Part shown: positions 35,710 through 45,235 of the stretch, piece by piece | How positions within the stretch are numbered: the stretch's first letter is position 1 | Layout of the letters: every line of letters starts with the position of its first letter | Source of the DNA: JADGHX01 sp035760965 | Lineage (GTDB): Bacteria; Pseudomonadota; Gammaproteobacteria; Steroidobacterales; Steroidobacteraceae | Direction of reading: 5' to 3' | DNA: 64,000 bases | NCBI GenBank assembly: GCA_035760965.1 | Contig: DASTRY010000018.1 | Span: 45,696 to 109,695 of the forward strand | The notes under the pieces: model-generated | The model's database searches: none | Seen by the model: only the letters and a program-made list of their open reading frames with translations | What the model was told of the DNA's origin: nothing | Position numbers and translations under genes: made by a program

Positions 35710-36075
35710 ATGACTATTTCCGCTGATTTTCTGGACGCCATGCGCGCGCGCTTGCTGGCGCGCCGTGATGAGCTGCGCACGCGCCTACGCCGTCTCGGCG
35801 CAGATCAAAGGCGCGACGCCGAGCCGCTGAGCCCCGACGCGCCGGACAGCGCGATTCAACGGGAAAATGACGAAGTCATCGATTCGCTCGGACTCGCCGC
35901 CGATGCGGAGCTCTCGGAAATCGATGCGGCGCTGGCCCGCATGGCCGCCGGCCACTACGGCGAATGCGCGAGCTGCGGTTACGCGATCGAGCGGAAGCGG
36001 CTCGAGGCCGTGCCCTATGCCCGTCAGTGTCTGCGCTGCGCGGCGGAGCCCGGCGCGCGTTCTTCGGCCGCATGA
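35710..36075 (+). CDS. DksA/TraR family zinc-finger protein
   Basis: This 121-residue protein has an N-terminal coiled-coil region (residues 5-78, ending ELSEIDAALARMAAGHYG) and a zinc finger with Cys86, Cys89, Cys107 and Cys110 (CxxC-x17-CxxC). These bind RNA polymerase via the secondary channel and modulate stringent-response genes. It is shorter than E. coli DksA and lacks the DxxDxA tip in canonical form, so it is a DksA-like paralogue. It overlaps hemN by ATGA. Confidence 0.88.
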   Translation: MTISADFLDAMRARLLARRDELRTRLRRLGADQRRDAEPLSPDAPDSAIQRENDEVIDSLGLAADAELSEIDAALARMAAGHYGECASCGYAIERKRLEAVPYARQCLRCAAEPGARSSAA

Positions 36076-37460
36076 CTGCGCTCTGTTTCGATCGGGAGCT
36101 GATCGAGCGCTACGACCGCTCCGGCCCACGGTACACGTCGTATCCGACGGCCGTGCAGTTCCACACCGGATTCGGCGAGGCGGCGTACCGTGAGGTGGCC
36201 CTCGCGCGCCGTGCCACGGCGGGCGCGGATCCGCTGTCGCTCTACGTTCATCTGCCGTTCTGCACGAGCCCGTGTTTCTACTGCGCGTGCAATCGCATCA
36301 TCACGCGCAGCGAGGATCGAGGTGCGGCCTACTTGCTGCGTCTCTATCGCGAGATCGAGATGCAGGCGGCGCTGTTCGGCGCCGGGCGAGCGGTCGAGCA
36401 GCTGCACTTCGGCGGCGGCACGCCCACGTTCTTCTCGATCGCGCAGCTCGAGCGCTTGATGGCGGAGCTGCGCACGCGCTTCGAGCTCACGGATTCGAGC
36501 ACGCGCGAGTATTCCATCGAGATCGACCCGCGCACCGTCACGCCCGCATCGGTCGCCTCGCTGGCGCAGCTCGGGTTCAATCGCATGAGCCTCGGCATCC
36601 AGGACTTCGACGAGGCCGTGCAACGCGCCGTCAATCGAGTGCAATCCGCCAGCGACACGCTGCTGCTGGTCGAGGCCGCGCGGCAAGCCGGAGTCGAGTC
36701 GATCAGTTTCGATCTCATCTACGGATTGCCGCGGCAAACGCTCGCGGGATTCGAGCGTACGCTGCACACGGTGCTGAAAGCGCGGCCGGATCGGATCGCC
36801 GCGTATGCTTACGCACACATGCCGCACGTCTTCAAGGCGCAGCGCCGCCTCAGCGCCGAGCAACTTCCGTCGCCCGCCGCGCGCCTCGACCTGCTCGGCC
36901 TGACGATCGAGATGCTAACGAGTGCCGGCTACGAATACATTGGCATGGATCATTTCGCGCTGCCCGACGACGAGCTGGCGCGCGCGAAGCGCGAGCGTAC
37001 TCTGCATCGCAACTTCCAGGGCTATTCGACGCGTGCGCTCTACGACTTGGTGGCGCTCGGTGTGAGTGCGATCGGCAAGGTCGGGCACTCGTACGCGCAG
37101 AACTACAAGCAGCTGCCGGAGTACTATGCTGCTATCGACGCGGGACGGCTGCCGATCCACCGAGGCATCCGTCTCACGCAGGACGATCGGGTTCGCGCAG
37201 CCGTGATCCAGGAGCTGATGTGTCACGAGCGATGTGACTTCGCGGCTATTGAGGCGGCATTCGGGATCGACTTCGGTCGCTACTTCGCGCAGGAGCTCGA
37301 ACAGCTCCGCACCTTCGAGTCGGACGGTCTCGTGAGCTTGGCGCCGCGGACGATCGAGATCACGTCGCGCGGCCGCATGCTGACGCGCAACGTGGCGATG
37401 GTGTTCGATGCGTACCTGCAGCCGCGCGCCGCCGAATCCCTGTATTCCCGAGTGATCTGA
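36072..37460 (+). CDS. hemN: Oxygen-independent coproporphyrinogen III oxidase
   Basis: This 462-residue radical-SAM enzyme makes protoporphyrinogen without oxygen. Its motif CTSPCFYCAC gives Cys64, Cys68, Cys71 plus Cys73, followed by HFGGGTPTFFS and YSIEIDPRTV. The N-terminal RYTSYPTA and the C-terminal HemN domain (IQELMCHERCDFAAIE) mark it as true HemN rather than HemW. It is translationally coupled to the DksA-like gene. It supplies heme for FixL, cytochromes and cbb3 oxidase at low oxygen. Confidence 0.94.
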   Translation: MTALCFDRELIERYDRSGPRYTSYPTAVQFHTGFGEAAYREVALARRATAGADPLSLYVHLPFCTSPCFYCACNRIITRSEDRGAAYLLRLYREIEMQAALFGAGRAVEQLHFGGGTPTFFSIAQLERLMAELRTRFELTDSSTREYSIEIDPRTVTPASVASLAQLGFNRMSLGIQDFDEAVQRAVNRVQSASDTLLLVEAARQAGVESISFDLIYGLPRQTLAGFERTLHTVLKARPDRIAAYAYAHMPHVFKAQRRLSAEQLPSPAARLDLLGLTIEMLTSAGYEYIGMDHFALPDDELARAKRERTLHRNFQGYSTRALYDLVALGVSAIGKVGHSYAQNYKQLPEYYAAIDAGRLPIHRGIRLTQDDRVRAAVIQELMCHERCDFAAIEAAFGIDFGRYFAQELEQLRTFESDGLVSLAPRTIEITSRGRMLTRNVAMVFDAYLQPRAAESLYSRVI

Positions 37461-37462
37461 CG

Positions 37463-37710
37463 CTGATTCACTACAGTGAGCTCGAGTTCGCCTTCGCCGC
37501 GCGCGATCGCTTCGGCATCCAGCCGCTGTTCTATGCCTTCCACAACGACACGCTCTATCTCGCGCCGAAGGTGAAGGCGCTGTTCGCAGCGGGCGTGCCG
37601 GCGCGCTGGGACGCCGATGGTCGAACCGCGTGCGTTGGGGGCCGCCACATTCCAGTGACCTCCGCCACGACACCTGCGTCCTGCAGGAGCGCTTCCAGCT
37701 CGCGGCGTGA
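37463..37710 (+). pseudogene. Asparagine synthetase (asnB) fragment
   Basis: The frame beginning at 37463 reads EFAFAARDRFGIQPLFYA, then TLYLAPKVKALFAAGVPARW, a clear match to the middle of the glutaminase domain of AsnB. Similarity then continues with RHIPV and, only after a frame change, LRHDTCVLQE. There is no start, no N-terminal cysteine and no synthetase domain. Small deletions and the frameshift mark it as a decayed remnant. The rest of the 37461-37903 gap shows no gene. Confidence 0.75.
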
Positions 37711-37903
37711 TTTCCGGTGGCGCGCGCCGGCCGGACGCGCGCCGGCTCCGCTCAAGATTCAGGAGCGAGATTCCGGCGCCGCGCACACCAAGGCCTCATT
37801 GATCCGAACCCGGTACAAGGTAGACGATTGGGGTCTCTGGCACCTGCTCTGCGGGGAACAGGTGTCGGCGGCATGACCGGTCCGAGGCTGAAGCTGGGCG
37901 CAA

Positions 37904-40900
37904 ATGAACTCATCAGTGCGGCCGCCTGCGCCAGCGAGCGGCACCGACGTGCAATGGCTAGATGTGCCGGGCCGGGTAGCGGCCTGGTTGCGCGAGAAGA
38001 ATTGGTCGCGCCACGCACTGGGACCCCCCGCGACGTGGCCTCGCGAGCTGCAGGCGGCGATTCAGCTCCTCTTGTCGGCGCGCATCCCGGCGATCCTGTT
38101 CTGGGGCGAGTCGCGAATTCAATTCTTCAACGACGCTTTCGCGGCCACGGCAGAAGGTCCAGCGGATGCCACTGCGCTCGCGGTGCCGGCGGCGCAAGCA
38201 GCACTCCCTCTCTGGCGTCGGCATTGGCCCTGGATCGAAGGCCTCTTCAACGGCGCGAGCGTGCGCGGTCCGCAAAGTGTGGACAGCAACCGTGGTGTAT
38301 TCGGTGAGCGCGCCACGTTTTCGCACATGTTCGTCGGCGAGTCGGCGAACAAGCACGCGCGCGGCGGGCTGCTCCTCATGCTGCGCGCAACGCCCGGCGC
38401 TCAGGAGGACGCCGCCGACCGGCGCCGTCGCGCCGTGCTCGACGCCATCGACCAGGGATTCTGCGTCATCGAGGTGCGCTTCGATGCGCGAGGTGAGCCG
38501 GAGGACTGCTACTACCTCGAGGCGAACCCCGCGTTCGAACGCCTGACCGGCATCGCCAACCCCGTCGGGCGCTCGATGCGCGAGGTCGCGCCCGTCCACC
38601 AACAAGACTGGTTCGACCGGTACGTCCACGTTGCACGGACCGGTGAGCCCGCACGCTTCGAAGTGCAGGGAAGCACCATTGCCCCCGACCGCTGGTTCGA
38701 CGTGTTTGCGTGCCGCGTGGACGATCCGGAGCAGCACCGCGTCGGCATCCTGTTCGTCGATGTCACGGAACGCCGCGAAAACGCAGCCGCATTGAACGCG
38801 GCCCTCGCACGCGAGCGGGAAGCCAACGCGTTGCTCGACGCGTTTTCCAACGGCGCGCCGATCGGGCTCGCCTTCATCGATCCCGAGATGCGGTTCCGTC
38901 GCGTCAATCGCTGGCTCGCCGAGATGGACGGCATCTCCGCCGAGGAGCACATCGGCAAGCGACCCGACGAGCTCCTGCCGGGTCTCGAGTGCGTCGATGC
39001 CATCGTCGAGCGCTGGCGCGAGGTGCTGCGCACCGGCGAGCCGTGGCTGAACGCCGAGATTCGCGGTGAAACGCCGGCCCAACCGGGCGTGATGCGCACG
39101 TTTTCCGAGAATGTCTTTCCGGTCCGCGTGGAAGGCGAGATCGTCGGTCTCGGGGCCGTGATCGAGGAGACCACCGCGCGTTCCCGGGCGCAGGAAGCGC
39201 TCGCCGAGAGCGAGTCGCGTTTCCGCGCGCTGATCGAGCTGGGCCCGATCGGCATCGTGTTGTCCGACGTGAATGGCCGCATCGAGCTCGCGAACGATGC
39301 GTTCCTGTCGATGCTCGGCTACGGGCGTGACGAGCTGGCCTCGCTCAACTGGCTCGAGCGGACCGCGCCCGAATCGACCGCGGCTGTCATGCAGACGCTG
39401 GACGCGTTGCGCGCCGGGCAATCGCCCGTGCTGTTCGAGAAAGAATACATACGGCGCGACGGCAGTCGCGTCACGGCCCTCATCGCAACGCGATTCCTGC
39501 CTGGGCAGACCGAGCGCTTGATGGCGTATGCCGTCGACATCACGGATCGCCGCAAGGCCGAGCGCTCCCTCGAGGAGGCGGCCGTGCAACTGCGGCGCCT
39601 CATCGACAACATGGCCGGCTTCGTTTCGATGCTGAATCTCGAGGGCGTCGTGCTCGAAGTCGGCGAGCCGGCGCTGACGCGCGGCGGTCTGCGGCGCGAG
39701 GAGGTCGTCGGCAAGAAGTTCTGGGAGACGGCGTACTGGACGTACGATCCGGAGCTCGCGGCCAAGATCGAAAGCTGGTTCTACCGTGCGCGCGCGGGCG
39801 AGACGGTTCGTGCGGATGTGGTCGCGCGCGTCGCAAACGACGGGCGCATGGACGTGGAGCTCATGATCGCGCCCGTGCGCGACGCGCAGGGCAACATCAC
39901 GCACGTGATCCCATCCGGCGTCGACATCTCGGAGCGCAAGCGGTTCGAGCAGGCCTTGCGCGAGAACGAGCAGCGCCTGCAGGAGTCGTCAGCGGCGCTG
40001 GTGGATGCCGATCGCAGGAAAGACGACTTCCTCGCCACTCTCGCGCACGAGTTGCGCAATCCGCTTGCGCCGATCCGCAACGGCATTCAGCTCCTGCGGC
40101 TGATCGCGAGCGCCAACCCGACGCTCGAACGAACGACCGTCATGATGGAACGCCAGATGCAGCATCTCGTGCGTCTGGTCGACGATCTGCTCGACGTCAG
40201 CCGCATCACCCGCGGGAAGATCGAGCTGCGGCGTGAGGAAGTGCTGGTCAACACGATTGTCAGCTCCGCGCTCGAATCGTGCGAGAGCCTCTTCGAGCCG
40301 CATGGGCACAGGCTCTCGGTGGTTCTCGAGCAGCAGCCGCTGCGCGTGCGCGGCGATCCGGATCGGCTCCGCCAGGTGTTCTCGAATCTGCTCTCGAACG
40401 CGGCGAAATTCACGCCGCGGGGAGGCAACGTCTGGGTCGACCTGCTGCGGGAGGACGGCTTCGCCATGGTGAAGGTGCGCGACAGCGGCCTCGGCATTCC
40501 GCCGGAGCGCATCGGCCAGATCTTCGACATGTTCACGCAGGTTCATACCCCCCAGGGCAATGACGGCCTGGGCATCGGCCTCGCGCTGGTCAAGCAGCTC
40601 GTCGCCTTGCACGGCGGGTCGGTGCGCGCGCACAGCGAAGGGCCGGGCAAGGGAAGCGAATTCGTCGTCTGCTTGCCGTTGCTGGAAGAGGACCGCGCGG
40701 CAGGCGAGTCACCCTCGGGCACTGCGGCGGAGGTGCCGGCTCCGGGCCGCAAGATCCTCGTGGTCGACGACAACGTGGACGCCGCAGAGTCGCTCGCCAT
40801 CGTACTGCGCATGAAGGGCCACGACGTGCGCACCGCTCACGACGGCACGGCGGCGCTCAAAGTGGCCGAGGAGCAATCGCCGGAGATCGTCCTGCTCGAC

Positions 40901-41104
40901 CTCGGAATGCCGGGAATGGATGGGCTCGCCGTTGCACGGGAGCTGCGCAACCGGCAGAACGGGCATCCGCTGCGCATCATCGCGCTGACGGGGTGGGGGC
41001 AGGAGAGCGACCGCGAGCGTACGCGCGCCGCGGGATTCGACGAGCATCTCGTGAAGCCGGTGGCGCCGGAGTTACTGCTCGACCTGTTCGACAACCAGCA
41101 CTGA
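37904..41104 (+). CDS. Multi-PAS hybrid histidine kinase with C-terminal receiver
   Basis: This 1066-residue protein has an N-terminal sensory domain (about 20-170) with WSRHALGPPATWP and a WGESRIQFFNDAF core, then four PAS domains (about 177-290, 310-430, 436-555, 560-690), HisKA with His715 (TLAHELRNPLAPI), HATPase and a receiver with Asp999 (VLLDLGMPGMDG). No membrane segments, so the signal is cytoplasmic. The N-terminal domain is shared with the kinase at 42019, two genes downstream, suggesting a paired system around the diiron protein between them. The start ATG has a weak ribosome site. Confidence 0.9.
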   Translation: MNSSVRPPAPASGTDVQWLDVPGRVAAWLREKNWSRHALGPPATWPRELQAAIQLLLSARIPAILFWGESRIQFFNDAFAATAEGPADATALAVPAAQAALPLWRRHWPWIEGLFNGASVRGPQSVDSNRGVFGERATFSHMFVGESANKHARGGLLLMLRATPGAQEDAADRRRRAVLDAIDQGFCVIEVRFDARGEPEDCYYLEANPAFERLTGIANPVGRSMREVAPVHQQDWFDRYVHVARTGEPARFEVQGSTIAPDRWFDVFACRVDDPEQHRVGILFVDVTERRENAAALNAALAREREANALLDAFSNGAPIGLAFIDPEMRFRRVNRWLAEMDGISAEEHIGKRPDELLPGLECVDAIVERWREVLRTGEPWLNAEIRGETPAQPGVMRTFSENVFPVRVEGEIVGLGAVIEETTARSRAQEALAESESRFRALIELGPIGIVLSDVNGRIELANDAFLSMLGYGRDELASLNWLERTAPESTAAVMQTLDALRAGQSPVLFEKEYIRRDGSRVTALIATRFLPGQTERLMAYAVDITDRRKAERSLEEAAVQLRRLIDNMAGFVSMLNLEGVVLEVGEPALTRGGLRREEVVGKKFWETAYWTYDPELAAKIESWFYRARAGETVRADVVARVANDGRMDVELMIAPVRDAQGNITHVIPSGVDISERKRFEQALRENEQRLQESSAALVDADRRKDDFLATLAHELRNPLAPIRNGIQLLRLIASANPTLERTTVMMERQMQHLVRLVDDLLDVSRITRGKIELRREEVLVNTIVSSALESCESLFEPHGHRLSVVLEQQPLRVRGDPDRLRQVFSNLLSNAAKFTPRGGNVWVDLLREDGFAMVKVRDSGLGIPPERIGQIFDMFTQVHTPQGNDGLGIGLALVKQLVALHGGSVRAHSEGPGKGSEFVVCLPLLEEDRAAGESPSGTAAEVPAPGRKILVVDDNVDAAESLAIVLRMKGHDVRTAHDGTAALKVAEEQSPEIVLLDLGMPGMDGLAVARELRNRQNGHPLRIIALTGWGQESDRERTRAAGFDEHLVKPVAPELLLDLFDNQH

Positions 41105-41228
41105 GGTAAGCTGCGCGCTCGTGTCGCGAGCCGACAGCGGTGATCCACCGGATCAGCCGGCATGCTCTGAAGCCGTAATGACCGGGGGCTCGTTACACCA
41201 CTTATCATCGTTCACCGGGAGCTCACTC

Positions 41229-41957
41229 ATGATCACGAACAAAGAGTCCGGAACCAACGTTCACGAGGTCGCGTCGGGTATCTACCGCATCAACACCCCG
41301 GTGGGATTGCCCGAAGCCGGCCAATTCAACTTCAACCAGTACCTCATCGCCGACGATGAGCCGATGCTGTTTCACACGGGCCCCCGGCGGATGTTCCCGC
41401 TGGTGCGCGAGGCGATCGGCGCCGTGCTGCCCGTGGAGCGGCTGAGGTACATCGGCCTTTCGCATTTCGAGGCGGACGAATGCGGTGCGCTGAACGAGCT
41501 GCTGTCCGTGGCTCCGCAGGCGGTGCCGGTGTGCAGCCGGATTGCGGCGTTGGTCTCGGTGGCGGACTACGCGGACCGCGCGCCGCGCGCCCTCGCCGAT
41601 GGTGAGGACCTCCCCTTGGGTCGTCACACGATGCGCTGGTTCGACACGCCGCACATGCCCCATGCGTGGGAATGTGGGCTCATGCTGGACACCACGACTC
41701 GCACCTTTTTCTGCGGTGATCTCTTCACGCAGGGCGGCGCGGGAGAAGTGGCGCTCACCGAGTCGGACATCCTCGGGCCGAGCGAGCGCTTCCGCGCGCC
41801 GATGGACTATTTCGCGCATGCGCCCCGGACGTCCGCCATTCTCGAACGGCTGGCGAACGAGCGTCCGACCACGCTGGCCTGCATGCACGGCAGCGCATGG
41901 CGCGGTGATGGGGCGATGCTGCTGCGCGAATTATCCGGCGTGCTCGCGCGTAGTTAG
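41229..41957 (+). CDS. Stand-alone ODP-type metallo-beta-lactamase-fold diiron protein
   Basis: This 242-residue protein is like the diiron half of flavodiiron proteins, without the flavodoxin part. Metal ligands are visible: His79-Phe-Glu81-Ala-Asp83, His145 (PHMPHAW), Asp164 (FFCGDLF) and His220 (CMHGSAW). The HxExD pattern instead of HxHxDH marks the iron-binding ODP subfamily, which binds O2 and acts as an oxygen sensor or reductase in other bacteria. The ATG at 41229 has GGGAG upstream. It is flanked on both sides by large cytoplasmic sensor kinases, so an oxygen-signalling role is attractive. Confidence 0.83.
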   Translation: MITNKESGTNVHEVASGIYRINTPVGLPEAGQFNFNQYLIADDEPMLFHTGPRRMFPLVREAIGAVLPVERLRYIGLSHFEADECGALNELLSVAPQAVPVCSRIAALVSVADYADRAPRALADGEDLPLGRHTMRWFDTPHMPHAWECGLMLDTTTRTFFCGDLFTQGGAGEVALTESDILGPSERFRAPMDYFAHAPRTSAILERLANERPTTLACMHGSAWRGDGAMLLRELSGVLARS

Positions 41958-42018
41958 AAGAAGCGCAGTGCGCCGGCTCCTATATCATTGCGAGCTGGCC
42001 TACTAACCGCTCTCGTCG

Positions 42019-43698
42019 ATGACGGACTCACTGCGCGCCAACGAACTCCGAACCGTCTTTCCCGGCGAGAGCGAAACGGCGCAGCGCTTGCGCGCAATCG
42101 ACTGGTCGCGGACCGATCTGGGCGCGCCGGCGAGCTGGCCGGAGAATCTGCGCGCTGCGGTGCGACTGTGCCTCACCTCGCGGTTTCCCATCTTGCTGTG
42201 GTGGGGACGGCAGCTCTCCGTGCTCTACAACGACGGGGGGCGCGAGCTGTGGGCGGCGCTGGGGGACGCGATCAGCCCGATGCTCCAGAGCGTGATGGCG
42301 AGTGGCGTCGCGATAGCGAGCGAGGACGTCAGGCTGTTCGTCGATCGCGCGGTGGCCAAGGAGGAAGTGTTCGTCAGTTTGAGCTTTGGCCCCATGCTCG
42401 GCGCGGACGGGCAGACGGTCGAAGGAATCTTCTGTCCGTGTGCCGAGACCACGGAGAAAGTCGTCGGGGCGCGGCGACTGGAGACGCTGCGCAAACTCGC
42501 CGCATGGTCGCGCGATGCGCGAACGCTGACGGCCGCATGCGAAGGCGCAGTCGCGGTGCTGCGTGAGAATCCGCGGGATGTGCCGTTCGCGGCGCTCTAC
42601 GTCGGCGATGAGCGCGAGATGCGCCTCATGGCCGGAGCGATGCCGCGCGAAGACCATCGGCTGCCTGCCACCGTCACGGCGCTCGATACCGACGACTCGC
42701 CCTGGCCGCTCGGGCAGGTGTTGCGTTCCAAGGAACCGGTCGATCGCGTCGACCTCGTCGCGCGCGGCGTGCGGATTCCCGGTGGCGAGTGGCCCGAACC
42801 GACGCGTGAGGCGATCGTTCTGCCGATCCCGGACGCACACCGTGGACTCGCCGGACTGCTGGTCGCCGGCGTCAGCCCGCGCCGGCCGCTCGATGCGGCC
42901 TATCGCGCGTTCTTCGATCTGGTTGCGGGGTACATCGGCAGCGCCATGCTCAACGCGAGAGCGTACGAGGCGGAGCAGGTCTCGCGCGTTGCGACGATGG
43001 GAGAGATGGCGAGCTCCATCGCGCACGAGCTGAACCAGCCCTTGGCCGCGATCGTCGCGAACGCGAACGCGTGCGAGCGGTGGCTGGCCAGGCGGCCGAT
43101 CAACGTGCAGGGCGCGAATGCGGCGGTCGCGCGCATCGTGCGCGACGCAACGCGTGCGAGCGAGGTCATCGCGCGCATCCGCGCGTTCGTGCAGCGCAGG
43201 GAGATGCAACGCGCGCCGCTCGATGTCGCGGAAATCGTGCGCGAAACGCTTGCGATGATCGAGGCGGATATTCGCAGGCACCAGGTGGTTCTGAGCGTGG
43301 CGCTGGCGAAGGGGCTGCCACGGGTGGTCGGCGATCGGGTCCATCTCCAGCAGGTGATCCTGAACCTGCTGAAGAACGGCATCGAAGCGATGGAGAGCGT
43401 GAGGGACCGCAGGCGCGTGCTCGCGGTGACGGTGGACACTTTCGGGAGCGACGCGGTGCGCGTCGCCGTTCACGATTCGGGTGTCGGGTTGGAAGGTAAG
43501 CAGCGGGATCGCGTGTTCGACGCGTTCCACACGACGAAACCCGGCGGCATGGGGATGGGGCTCGCGATCTGCCGGTCCATCGTCGAGGCGCACGGGGGCC
43601 GCATCTGGGTGAGCGACAGCGGCGGGCCGGGGGCGACATTTCAGTTCACACTGCCGATCCAATCGCCGCCGAATGTGACGAAGGACGCTGCGCGATAG
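42019..43698 (+). CDS. Sensor histidine kinase with PAS-like and GAF-like N-terminus
   Basis: This 559-residue protein opens with WSRTDLGAPASWP and WWGRQLSVLYND, the same sensory domain as the kinase at 37904. A GAF-like region (about 155-315) leads into HisKA with His336 (SIAHELNQPLAAIVANANA) and HATPase (LLKNGIEAM; GMGMGLAICRSIVEAHGG). It has no receiver and no membrane helix. It follows the diiron protein by 61 bases. The response regulator is not next to it. Confidence 0.88.
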   Translation: MTDSLRANELRTVFPGESETAQRLRAIDWSRTDLGAPASWPENLRAAVRLCLTSRFPILLWWGRQLSVLYNDGGRELWAALGDAISPMLQSVMASGVAIASEDVRLFVDRAVAKEEVFVSLSFGPMLGADGQTVEGIFCPCAETTEKVVGARRLETLRKLAAWSRDARTLTAACEGAVAVLRENPRDVPFAALYVGDEREMRLMAGAMPREDHRLPATVTALDTDDSPWPLGQVLRSKEPVDRVDLVARGVRIPGGEWPEPTREAIVLPIPDAHRGLAGLLVAGVSPRRPLDAAYRAFFDLVAGYIGSAMLNARAYEAEQVSRVATMGEMASSIAHELNQPLAAIVANANACERWLARRPINVQGANAAVARIVRDATRASEVIARIRAFVQRREMQRAPLDVAEIVRETLAMIEADIRRHQVVLSVALAKGLPRVVGDRVHLQQVILNLLKNGIEAMESVRDRRRVLAVTVDTFGSDAVRVAVHDSGVGLEGKQRDRVFDAFHTTKPGGMGMGLAICRSIVEAHGGRIWVSDSGGPGATFQFTLPIQSPPNVTKDAAR

Positions 43699-43724
43699 CC
43701 TCGCGGGCGGGGCGCTATCACTTG

Positions 43725-43945
43725 CAGCCGCGGACGACGACGGCAATCCGGCCTCACGGTGGCGCAGTGTCCGATCGCGCGTGAGTGGGCCGCGGCTCTG
43801 CAGCCGCGGACGACGGCGATCTGCTCAGGGTGGGCGCACTGTTCCGAACGCGCGGTGAGTGCGGCGCGGCTTCGCGGCTGCGGACGACGGCGATCTGCTC
43901 AGGGTGGCGCACTGTGCAATCTCACGGTGAGTGGAGCGCGCCGCG
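43725..43945. repeat. Three ~75-bp imperfect tandem copies
   Basis: Copies start at 43725, 43801 and about 43874. Each holds GCAGCCGCGGACGACGGC, a GGTGGGCGCACTGT-like stretch and CGCGGTGAGTG. The last two share GATCTGCTCAGGGTG exactly. No gene is visible here; it fills the gap behind the kinase. Confidence 0.7.
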
Positions 43946-44035
43946 ACGGGCTTTCTATTCAGCGATGCTTCAGGTCACGCACGTAAAGTGCGTACCCTCA
44001 TCCGGCGCGATCCGCGCGCCATCAGGGAGCCCGCC

Positions 44036-44701
44036 ATGCATGTACGCTTCCCCATGATCGGCTTGATCTGCGGCATGTGGGCGCTCGCCGGTTGCGGGGG
44101 CGACGGCAACGGCGACGGGTTCGCAAACGCGTTCACGACGCAGATTCTCAGCGACTCGCGCTTCGATGGCGACATCGAGCAGACCGGGCCCGACACCTTC
44201 ACCGTCACGCAAGGCATGTCGAGCACGGTGCAAAGCGTGCTCGTGGGCATCGATCCGGATGCCGGCACGGAATTCCGAGCCTTTCTCGATTTCCCGCTCG
44301 GTGGCGCGAATGGTGTGCCCGCCGACGCCGTCATCGACTCCGCCTTCCTCGAGATCTTCATCGACGATCTGCTGCCGATCACGGGCAAGCTGCCGGTTCG
44401 GGTGGACCTCGTCGCGTTTCAACCGCCGACGCTGATCGAAACCGACTTCAATCGCACCTCGCAGCCGGCGCTCGCGTCGGTGATCGTCACGCCGGACATC
44501 GATCGGCGGGACGTGGGGACGCTCGTGCCGATCGACGTCACGTCGCTGATGATCGAGGCGCAGCGTCGCGGGCTCGTCGACTTTCAGGTGCGCATCATGC
44601 AGGACCTGGGTCCTGCGATCCCTGTCTTGATGGTCATCGACGACACGACTGGCCCGAACCGCTCGCAGCGCGCGCCGCTTCTGACCGTGACATACTTCTG
44701 A
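44036..44701 (+). CDS. Hypothetical lipoprotein (DNRLRE-like beta domain)
   Basis: This 221-residue protein has a lipoprotein signal (PMIGLICGMWALAGCGGDG) with the acylated cysteine in LAGC. The mature part is rich in beta strand; FRAFLDFPLGG with DAVIDSAFLEIFI resembles DNRLRE-type modules of surface proteins. Function unknown. AGGGAGC precedes the ATG. The terminator at 44717 lies directly behind it. Confidence 0.75.
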   Translation: MHVRFPMIGLICGMWALAGCGGDGNGDGFANAFTTQILSDSRFDGDIEQTGPDTFTVTQGMSSTVQSVLVGIDPDAGTEFRAFLDFPLGGANGVPADAVIDSAFLEIFIDDLLPITGKLPVRVDLVAFQPPTLIETDFNRTSQPALASVIVTPDIDRRDVGTLVPIDVTSLMIEAQRRGLVDFQVRIMQDLGPAIPVLMVIDDTTGPNRSQRAPLLTVTYF

Positions 44702-44716
44702 GCGGATACAAGAAAT

Positions 44717-44734
44717 GCCGGCGCGCACGCCGGC
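44717..44734 (+). terminator. Terminator-like hairpin
   Basis: GCCGGCG and CGCCGGC pair as a perfect 7-bp stem with a 4-base loop, 16 bases after the lipoprotein stop. Only a weak T content follows. Confidence 0.5.
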
Positions 44735-44749
44735 CTCTCGGGGGGGAAG

Positions 44750-45163
44750 ATGTCGTCGAACATGCTGACGCCGATGCTCGGCTTGATTCTCTGGACCTTC
44801 GTGATCGAGGTGTGGTTGTACGCGACGCGCCTTCCGGGCATGCGCGCGGCGGGCATCAACCCCGCCCGTGTCAAGCGCAAGGATGACCTCGATGCGCTGC
44901 CGGTTTCCGTCAAGCAGATTGCGGACAATTTCAACCATCTGCACGAGCAGCCCACGGTGTTCTATGCGCTCGCGATTTACACGCACCTCGCGGGCGTCGC
45001 AGACCCGCTGAACGTCGCGCTGGCGTGGACCTACGTCGGGCTGCGCGTGATCCATTCGCTCATTCAATGCACGTCGAACTTCGTGCCGGTGCGCTTCTCG
45101 GTGTTCGTGCTCTCCTCGCTCGTTTTGCTCGTGATTGCGCTTCGGGACGTCTTCGCGCTCTGA
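44750..45163 (+). CDS. MAPEG family membrane protein
   Basis: This 137-residue membrane protein has about four helices. It shows FNHLHEQPTVFYALAIYTHL and YVGLRVIHSLIQCTSNFVPVRF, the MAPEG (eicosanoid/glutathione-metabolism-like) landmarks. Bacterial members are of unknown function. The ATG at 44750 has GGGGGG too close to it; the ATG at 44762 is a good alternative with correct spacing. Confidence 0.85.
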   Translation: MSSNMLTPMLGLILWTFVIEVWLYATRLPGMRAAGINPARVKRKDDLDALPVSVKQIADNFNHLHEQPTVFYALAIYTHLAGVADPLNVALAWTYVGLRVIHSLIQCTSNFVPVRFSVFVLSSLVLLVIALRDVFAL

Positions 45164-45235
45164 GCTTGGGATGAATGCGAGCGGCCGGCGGCCGCGCGTG
45201 GCCGGGTTGCGCGTCGTCCGTTTGTGAGGCGCGCG

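Noticed and set aside
37958..39904. 648-codon minus frame opposite the multi-PAS kinase
   Set aside because: Compositional shadow, no domain.
42028..43746. 572-codon minus frame opposite the sensor kinase
   Set aside because: No motif; the plus strand carries a complete kinase.
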